A DNA stretch of 64,000 nt from Bacillota bacterium (GTDB lineage: Bacteria; Bacillota; Negativicutes; Sporomusales; UBA7701), in NCBI GenBank assembly GCA_023415775.1, contig JAEZJM010000023.1, forward strand, positions 62,001 through 126,000. The letters run 5' to 3'. The position numbers and the translations under genes are program-made. Position 1 is the first letter of the stretch. Each line of letters starts with the position of its first letter. The notes beneath the pieces were generated by a model. It saw only the letters and a program-made list of their open reading frames with translations, ran no database searches and was not told the origin of the DNA. Below, in pieces: positions 43,051 through 51,673 of this stretch.

Positions 43051-44517
43051 CTAAATCATTCCTACGTGCTTGGCGACAATCTCCATCAACCTCACCTGCG
43101 CCTTGATGCCGTAGCGGAACACGTCCTTCAGCAGGTTGCCCTTGCTGTCGGTCGTCGCCAAGTCGGGCGAGATATAAATGTTGCCGTCGTAGGCCACCGT
43201 CGGGATGACGCCCATCTGCGCCATGCCGCTCTGGAAGATGTTCGTGCCCGAGTACATATCCTCGATCGCGAAGATCGGCAGGCCCATCTGGCCGTCCTTC
43301 CAGGTGCCCTCGTAGTTGACCTCGACAGCACGGGAATTGTACGACTTGGTGATAATCAGCCCCGCCTTGATCGTCGGATGAATCTTGTCGAACTCTTCCT
43401 TGACTACGTCGTAGAGGTCGTCGACCGACTTTGTGTAAACCTCGGGATTGTCGCGCAACACTTTCAGGGCCTGGATCTGGGTGGCCAGCGCTTCCTTGCC
43501 GGGGTCGAACGTCACATACGCCGCCTTACCGTAAGACGCGGTAGTCCCCCAGCGGTCGCCGTGCATGCCCATCGCCCGGCGGATGGGGACCATCACATCC
43601 TCCTTGCCGATGATCAGGCCGCTCGTCGCACAGCCACTCGCCTTGTCCATCGAGTAGATGATCGCGTCCGCGCCCGACTTCCTGATATCGTGGCCGATGC
43701 CGGGCACGCCCCAGGCGTTGTCAAGCACATAAGGGATATTGTACTCCTTGCACAGTTTTGCGTACAGCTTCTGCAGCTTCGGCGTGCCGTCCGCATCCTT
43801 CGCTCCGTAGCCGTAGCCCGGCGTCTCGTACGCCAGCGACGTCATGCCTGTCAGCATATTGCCGTGCCGCTCGGCCACCTTCTTCATCGCTTCATAAGTG
43901 GCCTCAGGGTCGACCTTCGTCAGCAGCGGCACCGGGTGATACTTGATGCCGTGGACCGGGTAGTTGGCCCCCTCCAGCGGCACGATCAGCGTATCGAGAT
44001 TATTCTGGCGCTTGCCGTAGAAGCCCAGCTCGCCGGGCGTCGAGCCGCGGTCGGCGATAATATCCTTATACTTGCCGGGGAAAGGCCGCCCGTAGCCGCC
44101 CTGGTGGTGGAAATGCTTCTCCAGCGGCGCGATATAGCGGGCCCGGTAGCAGTCGCCCCGCCCCAGGGCCGGCGGCGTGAACAGCGAATCGAAGCTGCAC
44201 CAGAGGCCTGCCTCGCAAGTGCTGACCGGCGCGGCGTCGTAACCGTCGCCATAAAGATCCTTGACCAATTCGCGGATCTCGTCCACCATACCGGCCAACG
44301 GCGTTACCGTCTTGGCAGCCTCCTCGCTGGCCCTCATAATATCCTCGCGCAGCGGCGCCGGGCAGCCGGAAATGCCGCCCGTCATCCCGAACTTGCCGCG
44401 AATCTCCTTGGGGATGCCGATCTCGTCCGCGGCCTCCTTTGCTTCGGCATAAATCGTCGGGATATTCATCTGCAGATACTTGTACATCTGGAACTTATAC
44501 TTGAACTTGGCCATCAT
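43051..44517 (-). CDS. SelA/DgaE-like PLP-dependent enzyme, fold type I
   Basis: 488-aa PLP enzyme. The cofactor aspartate D266 is in IPYVLDNAWG and the Schiff-base lysine is probably K292 in IIYSMDKASGCATSGLIIG. The following RRAMGMHGDRWGTTASYGKAAY resembles the segment that binds substrate in SelA/DgaE-type lyases. The N-terminus has GMTGGISGCPAPLRED, unusual for aminotransferases. Length, motifs and the co-transcribed RidA point to a lyase that releases an enamine or imine from an amino acid, rather than a transaminase. AAGGGGG precedes the start. Reaction and substrate are unknown. Confidence 0.85.
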   Translation of the reverse strand: MMAKFKYKFQMYKYLQMNIPTIYAEAKEAADEIGIPKEIRGKFGMTGGISGCPAPLREDIMRASEEAAKTVTPLAGMVDEIRELVKDLYGDGYDAAPVSTCEAGLWCSFDSLFTPPALGRGDCYRARYIAPLEKHFHHQGGYGRPFPGKYKDIIADRGSTPGELGFYGKRQNNLDTLIVPLEGANYPVHGIKYHPVPLLTKVDPEATYEAMKKVAERHGNMLTGMTSLAYETPGYGYGAKDADGTPKLQKLYAKLCKEYNIPYVLDNAWGVPGIGHDIRKSGADAIIYSMDKASGCATSGLIIGKEDVMVPIRRAMGMHGDRWGTTASYGKAAYVTFDPGKEALATQIQALKVLRDNPEVYTKSVDDLYDVVKEEFDKIHPTIKAGLIITKSYNSRAVEVNYEGTWKDGQMGLPIFAIEDMYSGTNIFQSGMAQMGVIPTVAYDGNIYISPDLATTDSKGNLLKDVFRYGIKAQVRLMEIVAKHVGMI

Positions 44518-44529
44518 CTAATCCCCCTT

Positions 44530-44991
44530 CTATTCTTTCACCTTCACGATCATTTCCACTTCACAGGCGGCGTCCAGCGGCAACTCGTTCACGCCTACCG
44601 CCGATCGGGCGTGCAGGCCCTTGTCGCCGAAAAGCTGTCCCAAAAGTTCCGACGCCCCGTTGATAACCTTCGGCTGGCCGTTAAACCCGGGGGCGCTGGA
44701 CACGAACCCCGTCACCTTAACCACCTGCTCGACATTATCCAGGCTGCCGACCTGCGCCTTGATCACGCTCAGGCAATTCAGCACACACACGCGGGCCGCC
44801 TCATAACCCTGGCTCTCGTCCAGGTCGCGGCCCACCTTGCCCTTGTACTTCAGCTCCCCGCCCACGAACGGAATCTGCCCGGCCGTATAAACATACCCGC
44901 CCGACATCACCGCCGGCACATACGCCGCCACCGGCTTGGGCGCCTCCGGAAGCGTCAGCCCCATATCCTTCAGTTTGCTCTCGATACTCAT
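44530..44991 (-). CDS. RidA family enamine/imine deaminase
   Basis: 153-aa YjgF/RidA protein from the ATG at 44991 behind AAGGAGGTGAGTAGC; the GTG at 45000 is the alternative. Motifs are GGYVYTAGQIPFVGGEL, the substrate-binding arginine in GLHARSAVGVNELPL, and the acidic strand CEVEMIVKVKE. RidA hydrolyses reactive enamines made by PLP enzymes to keto acids and ammonia. It lies 12 bp before the PLP enzyme gene and one base after the orphan's stop codon, so tight coupling with that enzyme is likely. Confidence 0.93.
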   Translation of the reverse strand: MSIESKLKDMGLTLPEAPKPVAAYVPAVMSGGYVYTAGQIPFVGGELKYKGKVGRDLDESQGYEAARVCVLNCLSVIKAQVGSLDNVEQVVKVTGFVSSAPGFNGQPKVINGASELLGQLFGDKGLHARSAVGVNELPLDAACEVEMIVKVKE

Positions 44992-44992
44992 G

Positions 44993-45442
44993 CTACTCAC
45001 CTCCTTCGCCCGGCAACCGGAAGCTCACCGCGGCGCCCAGCGGCGCCCCCAGCTCCACCCCGGTCAGCAGCCGGTCGGTCCTGATAACGATATTAAGATG
45101 ATTGGGCATATGCGTTTCGTCGAACCCGGCGAGCACCCCTACCGGCCGGCCGTCCAGCAGCACCTCGTCGCCGCTCACCAGCACCCCGCCCGCCGCCACG
45201 GCGAAAAAGCCGAGATAAGCGATGCGGTCAACCTTGCTGCCGGGCTTGGCCCCAGCCTCGTCGGTGAGGATCAGCTCATGCACGTCATGGCGGCGGAGGC
45301 AGCGGGAAATCGGCGTGATCAGCGCCAGCCCCCGGTCCTCCATCCTCCCCTGCAGCACCACCACCAGCGGCCCCTCCACCGCGCTTTTCTTCGCATAGGG
45401 ATTGGCGGCGAACTTGCCCGCCGCGTAGGGATCAGTACTCAT
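44993..45442 (-). CDS. Orphan 149-aa protein in the B12 mutase operon
   Basis: I cannot name the family with certainty. The ATG at 45440-45442 follows GGGGGG. The protein looks like a compact beta-rich domain: EGPLVVVLQGRMEDRGLALITPI, HDVHELILTDEAGAKPG, RIAYLGFFAVAAGGVLVSGDEVLL and HLNIVIRTDRLLTGVELGAPLGAAVSF. There is no cysteine or metal cluster. It sits between the mutase and RidA genes, so an accessory or substrate-channelling role is inferred from context only. Confidence 0.75.
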   Translation of the reverse strand: MSTDPYAAGKFAANPYAKKSAVEGPLVVVLQGRMEDRGLALITPISRCLRRHDVHELILTDEAGAKPGSKVDRIAYLGFFAVAAGGVLVSGDEVLLDGRPVGVLAGFDETHMPNHLNIVIRTDRLLTGVELGAPLGAAVSFRLPGEGGE

Positions 45443-45514
45443 ATTAGCCCCCCCTGTCGCCCGATTCACGACATTATCTTCCCTCGGCACGCGGAAAATA
45501 TGTAGCTTTGTGCC

Positions 45515-47332
45515 TCACCCGACCGTCCGCACCGTATCCTTGCCGGCCCGGCCGGGGTAAGCCCCCTCCTCCCGGCTGCCCAAAGCCCCGGCATGCATCG
45601 CGGCCACGAAATCCCCTTCCTTGATAACCGCGTCCAGCACCCCCTCGATGCCGTCCACCAGCTTCGCGGCCGCCGCGTCGGCCGCCGCCGTCGGAGCAAT
45701 GCCCGCCTGGCCGAGGAAGCGGAACGCCTCCTGCACCGCCCTTAATGTATCCACCTTGGCCGGCGCCGAGATCGGCCCTCCCGAATACGCCTCATCCGTC
45801 GAAGCGATCGAAATCGCGTCCACCTCCAGCGCCGCCGCCAGGCAGGCGTGCAGGGCGGTCGACATTGCCGACTGCACCCTGTCCTCGGTATGCGTCAGAA
45901 ACCCGATCGGCGCCCCCGGCCAGATCGGGGCGTTCACGATCCCCCTCAGCGCCATCACCTTCGCCGCGTTGAAATCGATGTAATTATCCTCCATCAGCCC
46001 GTGGATCATCACCTCCGGCGAATAAGCGAACAGCGGCTGGAGGATGGGCCGCGCCCCCAGGCGCACCGCCAGATCGGCCACGATCAGCATCCCCGCGAAC
46101 GCCTTATAAGCCGGCACCCCGGCCAGTTCCTCATTCGTCACCACATCGAACGGCAGATTATATTTTTTGGCGTACAAAATGGCGTGGTAGCCATCCACCG
46201 TCAGCCGCTCCGGGTCGGTGCCGGCCCCCAGGGCGCCGTAGCAAATATTGATCTTCGTCAGATCGGCGCCCAACTTCGCCGCCAGCACCACCGTCTCCGG
46301 CGTGTTCAGGCCGCGGTGGGCCCTCACCTGCCACAGCGTCGACCTCTCCAGCCCGGCGCCGATGCGGTTCAGATTGGCCGGCGTTATCACCGTCCCGTCT
46401 TCCTGATGAGTGAGAAATCCGTCCAGGAACCCTTCCGTCCGCGCCCCCCACGACGGGTCGAAATGCACCACCCCGTCCGCCCCCCACGCCTCGCTCGCCA
46501 GGATATGCCCGATATCCATGAACGGGCAGCCAGTACCGTACTGGTTGAACACCAGCGGCTTGCGGCGGCTGTGCTGCAGCTTCAGCACCGACATGCGGGC
46601 CTTCGTCTCGGCCAGGTAGCTCTCCAGCCCGGCCACCTCTTCCCTGGTAAACCGCCGCGTCTTGGGATGAAGCTCGCCGGTCGCGTAATACCTTTGCGGC
46701 ACATCGCCGCACAGCGCAGGGTAATGCTCGTACAGCGCCCCGTCGCCCTCGCGCGCCCGCCACCTCGCCACATCCCACAGCTCGTCGCGCAGCCGGGCCC
46801 GTTCCACGCCGGGCGACATCCTGCCCTTCGCCCAGTCCACTATCATCGCGCTGATCGTCTCCAGCTTGCCCGCAATGCCGGCGTGGCGGTAGCGGTAATC
46901 GTAACCCGCCGTCATATCCGCCTTCTCCTTATGGGTGCGGGTCGGGTCGGGCACATACTCCCGCCGCTCGACGAAACACCGCACCTCCTCCACCGTCGTA
47001 CCGGGGCCGAACCCGGCGTCGAACCCCAGCTCAGCCGCCAATTCCCGCCTTACGGCCATGCCGCCGATGCCGATGCGCGCCGACGTGCGCAGGCCGGCCG
47101 CGTCCGCCAGATCGATGAAACGCGCCAGCAATTCCGCCACGCCGTAGCCCAGCGTGCGGCCGACCAACAGCGTCTCGGCGCCCTGCTTCAGCGCCTGGCT
47201 CACGATCTCCTCCGGCGTCAGATCGGGCGGCAGCAGCACCGTCTCGTGCCCCGCCTGCTCCAGCCCGCGGGCGATCATCTTCAAACCGATATCATGCACC
47301 GGATCGAGCGGCGCCAGCAGCACCCTGCTCAT
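45515..47332 (-). CDS. Fused cobalamin-binding mutase, glutamate-mutase-like
   Basis: 605-aa protein with a B12-binding domain (residues ~1-130) joined to a TIM-barrel catalytic part. The cobalamin loop reads LDPVHDIGLKMI, with His13 as likely lower ligand. The usual DxHxxG is shifted: the Asp is three residues before the His, with Pro11 in its place. GGMAVRREL corresponds to the phosphate-loop GG. The catalytic part (NQYGTGCPFMDIGHILASEAWG, KINICYGALGAG, EGDFVAAMHAGALGSREEGAYPGRAGKDTV) resembles the epsilon subunit of glutamate mutase, normally a separate polypeptide. Its ATG overlaps the upstream stop as ATGA, so translation is coupled. Substrate unknown. Confidence 0.85.
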   Translation of the reverse strand: MSRVLLAPLDPVHDIGLKMIARGLEQAGHETVLLPPDLTPEEIVSQALKQGAETLLVGRTLGYGVAELLARFIDLADAAGLRTSARIGIGGMAVRRELAAELGFDAGFGPGTTVEEVRCFVERREYVPDPTRTHKEKADMTAGYDYRYRHAGIAGKLETISAMIVDWAKGRMSPGVERARLRDELWDVARWRAREGDGALYEHYPALCGDVPQRYYATGELHPKTRRFTREEVAGLESYLAETKARMSVLKLQHSRRKPLVFNQYGTGCPFMDIGHILASEAWGADGVVHFDPSWGARTEGFLDGFLTHQEDGTVITPANLNRIGAGLERSTLWQVRAHRGLNTPETVVLAAKLGADLTKINICYGALGAGTDPERLTVDGYHAILYAKKYNLPFDVVTNEELAGVPAYKAFAGMLIVADLAVRLGARPILQPLFAYSPEVMIHGLMEDNYIDFNAAKVMALRGIVNAPIWPGAPIGFLTHTEDRVQSAMSTALHACLAAALEVDAISIASTDEAYSGGPISAPAKVDTLRAVQEAFRFLGQAGIAPTAAADAAAAKLVDGIEGVLDAVIKEGDFVAAMHAGALGSREEGAYPGRAGKDTVRTVG

Positions 47333-47577
47333 ACCCTCGCCTCCCCGTCCGCCTCACCGAGCAGCCAACGGTAGCGGTCGGCGGGGCGGTAAACGTACGC
47401 GCGGCCCCGCACCCGCACCCCCGGCCCCTCGTACTGGGCGAACACCACATCCACATCCTTGAACCCGAACTCCTTCAACAGGCCGAGCATATATTTTCGG
47501 CCCGCCTCCTCGCTGCCGCAGACGAAAAACGTCTCAACATCGAGCGCGTCCATCACCCGTTCCAGGGCCTTATCCAT
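47329..47577 (-). CDS. 82-aa orphan, first gene of the B12 mutase operon
   Basis: The start ATG at 47575-47577 follows AAGGGGGAGCGGT; a longer open frame to 47742 crosses a terminator and is rejected. The sequence has a helix (MDKALERVMDALDVETFF), a CGSEEAGRKYMLGLLKEFGF segment and a basic strand (VRVRGRAYVYRPADRYRWL). Not recognised. It overlaps the mutase by four bases. A small helical adaptor or substrate-activation partner, as in ornithine aminomutase S, is conceivable, but no sequence match supports that. Confidence 0.72.
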   Translation of the reverse strand: MDKALERVMDALDVETFFVCGSEEAGRKYMLGLLKEFGFKDVDVVFAQYEGPGVRVRGRAYVYRPADRYRWLLGEADGEARV

Positions 47578-47701
47578 ACCGCTCCCCCTTCGCTTAGCCT
47601 CGTGGCTAGTATTGAACGCCCCGCCGCGCTTTATACCGCCGCGCCGGCGCTCCCCAAAAACGCCGTCCGGCCTTCTTGCCTTTTCCGCCATCCCGCATCC
47701 G

Positions 47702-47740
47702 AAAAAAAAAGACCGGCAACCGCATCTCCGGTTGCCGGTC
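47702..47740 (-). terminator. Terminator of the YitT-family gene
   Basis: Minus-strand stem GACCGGCAAC / GTTGCCGGTC with a 10-nt loop and then nine Ts. It ends transcription from 47.76 kb before the mutase operon. Confidence 0.93.
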
Positions 47741-47760
47741 ATCTCTATTGGGTTCCCCTG

Positions 47761-48621
47761 TCAATGGATCGCCCGCTTTTTCACCCTCCCGCCGATAACA
47801 TCGTGAACATCCTGAATAATAACAAAAGCATTCGAGTCGATATCGTCGATAATCGCCTTCAGCTTGGCGATCTCCAGCCTCGTCACCACCGAAAACAGCA
47901 CCTTCTTCGGATCGCCGCTGAACCCGCCCTCCCCGTTCAGGATTGTCACGCCCCTCCCCAGGCGGGCCAACAGCACCTCCTTTATCTCGTCGGCGCAATC
48001 GGAAACGATCATCACGCCCTTGGACTCATCCAAGCCTTCGATCGTAATGTCGATCACCTTGTAAGCCACGAAATAAGCCACCAGCGAATACATCGCCTTA
48101 TCCCAGGAAAACACAAGTCCGGCGCTGCCGAGAATAAACAAATTGAAAAACATGATGATCTCGCCCACCGAAAACCCGCTCTTCTTATCGAGGATGATCG
48201 CCACGATCTCCGTCCCGTCCAGCGAACCGCCGTAACGGATAATCAGCCCCACCCCTATGCCGACCAGCACCCCGCCGAACGTCGCCGCCAGGAAAAAATC
48301 CTGGGTTAATTCCGAAATCGGGTGGAAAATCGCCACCCAACAAGACAGCGACACAACCGAAAACAGCGTCGCAAAGCAAAACGACTTGCCGATCTGCATA
48401 TAACCTATATACAGGAACGGCAGATTCAGCAGCACCAGCAGAAGACTTATATTGAACCCGGTGATATGGCTCAGCAGAATCGAAATACCGACAATACCGC
48501 CGTCGATAATCTGATTGGGTATCAGGAAAAACTCCAACCCCGCCGCCGCCACAATCGAGCCGAAAAACAGCAGCATATACTTCTTGACAAACCTCACTAT
48601 CGGATTCCCTTTTGCAACCAT
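47761..48621 (-). CDS. YitT family membrane protein (DUF161 + DUF2179)
   Basis: 286-aa membrane protein: five or six hydrophobic segments in the first 190 residues (YMLLFFGSIVAAAGLEFFLIP, LLLVLLNLPFLYIGYMQIG, GGVLVGIGVGLIIRYGGSLDG), then a cytosolic DUF2179 domain (GVMIVSDCADEIKEVLLARLGRG, SVVTRLEIAKLKAIIDDID). The conserved GGSLDGTEI is seen. Common in Firmicutes, function not established. Monocistronic with its own terminator. Confidence 0.92.
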   Translation of the reverse strand: MVAKGNPIVRFVKKYMLLFFGSIVAAAGLEFFLIPNQIIDGGIVGISILLSHITGFNISLLLVLLNLPFLYIGYMQIGKSFCFATLFSVVSLSCWVAIFHPISELTQDFFLAATFGGVLVGIGVGLIIRYGGSLDGTEIVAIILDKKSGFSVGEIIMFFNLFILGSAGLVFSWDKAMYSLVAYFVAYKVIDITIEGLDESKGVMIVSDCADEIKEVLLARLGRGVTILNGEGGFSGDPKKVLFSVVTRLEIAKLKAIIDDIDSNAFVIIQDVHDVIGGRVKKRAIH

Positions 48622-48741
48622 ATTTTAGCTCCCTTCCCGAAAATTAACAAAAAGAGGCAGTTTCCCGGCCTCCTCCGCTTCGTAGCATTATTAATAATAC
48701 CGTTCATCGGCGGCCTTGTCAAGTTTGCCTCCTTGCCGCCC

Positions 48742-49971
48742 TTATCCCCCGACGGTCGCCAGCCACAGCACACCGGCCGCCACCGTAACCAGCGTAAGGG
48801 GAACCCCCACCTTGGCGTAATCCCGGGCGGACACGGCCACATGCTCGCGTTTGGCGATCTCCACGACAATCAGATTGGCAATCGACCCGGAAATCGTCAA
48901 GTTGCCGGCCAGCGTCGAAAACATTGCCAGAGCCTTCCACCAATACTCCGGGTTATCGGCGGGGATAAGAAACCTCATCAGCAAAACAGCCGGCACATTG
49001 CTGACGATATTGGACAAGACGAGCGTCAGCGCCGCAAACATCCCCATACTGCCGGCGCCGGAAAAAGACAAATTCTCGAACAGCAGCGCCGTCAGCCCGC
49101 TGCGCTCCACCCCGGCGACAATAACGAACAGCCCCACGAAAATCACCAGTAGGTTGAAATCCACGCTCTCATACACCTTATTCGGCTTAACGCGCCTCGT
49201 TATCAGCAGCGCCGCCCCTCCCAGGCTCGACGCCAACGCCAGGTCATAGCCGAGCATATAAGCCCCCAGCACCAGCGCCAGCACGAACAGCGTTTTGACG
49301 ATCAAATACACATGGATATTCGCCGAACCGGCCGCGGCGACGGCAAAAGCCCCCGCAAGCTCGTCCCGGTAAAAATACGCTATCGCGAAATAAGCGGCAA
49401 CCAGCCCCGCGAGCGCTACCGGACTCGCAGCCAGAAAGTAACTGCCGAACGACAGGTCCGACAGGCTGCCTACGAGAATATTCTGCGGGTTGCCCAGCAG
49501 CGTGGCCGCGCTGCCGATATTCGACGCCATCGCCACCCCCAGCAGATGCGGCAGCGGGTTGCCGCCGGCCTTCCTGCACACCAGGATGACCACCGGCGTA
49601 AACAGCAGACAGACGATATCGTTGATCGCCACCGCCGACATAACGCCACTGGCCATAATAACGGCGAACAGCAGCTGCTTTCCGTCGGTCACCCGCCGGC
49701 AGACGGCGTTGCCCACCATCTCGAAGAACCCGGCCACTTTCAGATTAGCGACCACGATCATCATCGAAAAAAGAATAATGATCGTCTTGAAATCGACCGC
49801 CAGCGTCGCCTCCTGAAAAGACAAAATCCCCGTACCGACCGTCGCCGCCGCGCCGATCACGGCCGCTCCCGCCCGATCCACGCGGAACAGCGGGCTTTTC
49901 CCCAGCGTGAACACCACCAGCACCGCGGCCAGAATCAGCCCCGACAGCCACATATCCATCCCGTGTCCCAC
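48742..49971 (-). CDS. ArsB/NhaD superfamily (SLC13-like) anion or Na+/H+ transporter
   Basis: 409-aa transporter with about 11 helices. Two inverted-topology halves are visible with the superfamily loops: ASGVMSAVAINDIVCLLFTPVV and ASNIGSAATLLGNPQNILVG in the first half, LVLSNIVSNVPAVLLM and GNLTISGSIANLIVVE in the second. The Asn-Pro and Ser-Asn-x-Pro elements are intact. The start is GTG 49971 behind AAGGTGG. The substrate could be a carboxylate, arsenite or sodium; none is decided by the sequence. Next gene on the strand is yitT-like. Confidence 0.88.
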   Translation of the reverse strand: MGHGMDMWLSGLILAAVLVVFTLGKSPLFRVDRAGAAVIGAAATVGTGILSFQEATLAVDFKTIIILFSMMIVVANLKVAGFFEMVGNAVCRRVTDGKQLLFAVIMASGVMSAVAINDIVCLLFTPVVILVCRKAGGNPLPHLLGVAMASNIGSAATLLGNPQNILVGSLSDLSFGSYFLAASPVALAGLVAAYFAIAYFYRDELAGAFAVAAAGSANIHVYLIVKTLFVLALVLGAYMLGYDLALASSLGGAALLITRRVKPNKVYESVDFNLLVIFVGLFVIVAGVERSGLTALLFENLSFSGAGSMGMFAALTLVLSNIVSNVPAVLLMRFLIPADNPEYWWKALAMFSTLAGNLTISGSIANLIVVEIAKREHVAVSARDYAKVGVPLTLVTVAAGVLWLATVGG

Positions 49972-50048
49972 ATCGATGCCACCTTGTCTAAATCTTACCC
50001 ACTATTATATCATATCGGCGCCCTGCGGCCTGCCGCGTCTGCGCCCGG

Positions 50049-50090
50049 AAAAAAAGCTCCCGGTCCGCCGGAAGGCGAACCGGGAGCTTT
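50049..50090 (-). terminator. Terminator of gdhA
   Basis: Minus-strand 12-bp stem AAAGCTCCCGGT / ACCGGGAGCTTT followed by TTTCCGG, 12 bp past the gdhA stop codon. Confidence 0.88.
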
Positions 50091-50101
50091 CAAATTAACC
50101 G

Positions 50102-51451
50102 TTACACGATCCCCTGGGCCTTCATCGCCTCGGCGACCTTGGCAAACCCGGCGATATTCGCGCCGGCGACCAGATTGCCCTTCATGCCGTAATCCTCGGC
50201 GGCCTTGCTGGAATTCTTGAAAATGTTGACCATGATATTCTTCAGCTTGGCATCCACCTCTTCGAACGTCCACGACAGCCGCATGCTGTTCTGGCTCATC
50301 TCCAGCGCCGAGGTTGCCACCCCGCCCGCGTTGGCGGCCTTCGCCGGCCCGAACAGCACGCCGCTGTCCAGGAAAACCTTCGTCCCCTCCAGCGTCGTCG
50401 GCATGTTGGCGCCTTCGGCCACGGCCTTGCAACCGTTCTTGACGAGGATCTTGGCATCGTTCTCGCTGATCTCATTTTGCGTCGCGCAAGGCAGCGCGAT
50501 ATCGCACTTGATCGTCCAGATGCCGCTGCAGCCGGTGTGGTACTCCGCCTTAGGATGCGCCTTGACGTAATCCGAAATCCGGCCCCGCTCCACTTCCTTG
50601 ATCCTTTTCACGGTCGCCAGATTAATACCCTCGGCGTCATACACATAGCCGTTCGAATCGCTCACCGCCACCACCTTGCCGCCCAGCTGCTGGACCTTCT
50701 CGGTAGCGTAGATCGAAACATTGCCCGACCCGGAAACGACGACCGTCTTGCCCGCGAACGACATACCCTTATCCTTGAGCATCTCGTCGGTGAAATATAC
50801 AACCCCGTAGCCGGTGGCCTGCGTCCTGACCAGGCTGCCGCCGAAAGTCAGGCCCTTGCCGGTAAGAACCCCGGCCTCATAGGCGTTCTTGATCCGTTTG
50901 AACTGGCCGAACATGAACCCGACCTCGCGGCCGCCCACGCCGATGTCGCCGGCGGGAACGTCGATGTCCTGGCCGATATGCCTATATAACTCAGTCATGA
51001 AGCTCTGGCAGAAACGCATCACTTCTGCGTCCGACTTGCCCTTGGGATCGAAGTCGGAGCCGCCCTTGCCGCCGCCGATGGGCAGCCCGGTCAGCGAATT
51101 CTTGAACGTCTGCTCGAAGCCCAGGAACTTCATAATCCCCACATTGACGGACGGGTGGAACCTGATGCCGCCCTTATACGGCCCGATAGCGCTGTTGTAC
51201 TGGATGCGGAAGCCCCTGTTTACCCGCACCTTGCCGGCGTCGTCCACCCAGGGCACCCGGAAGATGATCTGGCGCTCAGGCTCGACCATCCGCTCCACAA
51301 GGCCGGTGCTGATGTACTCGGGGTGCTTCTCCAGCACCGGGACCAGCGATTCGAGAACCTCCATGACAGCCTGGTGAAACTCAGGCTCGTTCGCGTTGCG
51401 CTCCGTCACTCTCTGAAAGAGCTCTTCGCAGTATTGTTTCGCGTTTGCCAT
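50102..51451 (-). CDS. gdhA: NADP-type glutamate dehydrogenase
   Basis: Hexameric enzyme that assimilates or releases ammonia at 2-oxoglutarate/glutamate. 449 aa, the length of the bacterial NADP class. Catalytic lysines in YKGGIRFHPSVN and GLPIGGGKGGSDFDPKGKS, glutamate-binding GVGGREVGFMFGQFKRI, and the Rossmann motif VVVSGSGNVSIYATEKV. Monocistronic, with a promoter overlapped by a 16-bp palindrome and its own terminator. It may recycle ammonia from the amino-acid fermentation genes nearby. Confidence 0.97.
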   Translation of the reverse strand: MANAKQYCEELFQRVTERNANEPEFHQAVMEVLESLVPVLEKHPEYISTGLVERMVEPERQIIFRVPWVDDAGKVRVNRGFRIQYNSAIGPYKGGIRFHPSVNVGIMKFLGFEQTFKNSLTGLPIGGGKGGSDFDPKGKSDAEVMRFCQSFMTELYRHIGQDIDVPAGDIGVGGREVGFMFGQFKRIKNAYEAGVLTGKGLTFGGSLVRTQATGYGVVYFTDEMLKDKGMSFAGKTVVVSGSGNVSIYATEKVQQLGGKVVAVSDSNGYVYDAEGINLATVKRIKEVERGRISDYVKAHPKAEYHTGCSGIWTIKCDIALPCATQNEISENDAKILVKNGCKAVAEGANMPTTLEGTKVFLDSGVLFGPAKAANAGGVATSALEMSQNSMRLSWTFEEVDAKLKNIMVNIFKNSSKAAEDYGMKGNLVAGANIAGFAKVAEAMKAQGIV

Positions 51452-51582
51452 ATCAATTCCCCCATTCTTTCTTCTTTTCTCTAATCTCTAATATATGCCC
51501 GTTCGACCGACTTCTTTATGGTTGTCTCATCCCCCCCGCCACAAAAAGCCGACTATCCGAATTTATTGACTATTCCAAATAA

Positions 51583-51618
51583 ATTATAGCACCAATAAAT
51601 GTATAATGTATACATTAT
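51583..51618 (-). promoter_or_regulatory. Promoter of gdhA with overlapping palindrome
   Basis: Minus-strand TATAAT at 51588-51583. The region where the -35 should lie is covered by a perfect 16-bp palindrome, ATAATGTATACATTAT (51603-51618), a likely regulator site. The -35 hexamer itself is weak, which suggests activator dependence or repression. Confidence 0.55.
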
Positions 51619-51673
51619 TTGCGATTTTTCCTGTAGGATGGTGAGAGTTGTCCGCCAAACTTTTCGCCGTCGA

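Noticed and set aside
47578..47702. Promoter of the B12 mutase operon
   Set aside because: A TATAAAG is present on the minus strand but no matching -35 or -24/-12 box; evidence is too thin to annotate.
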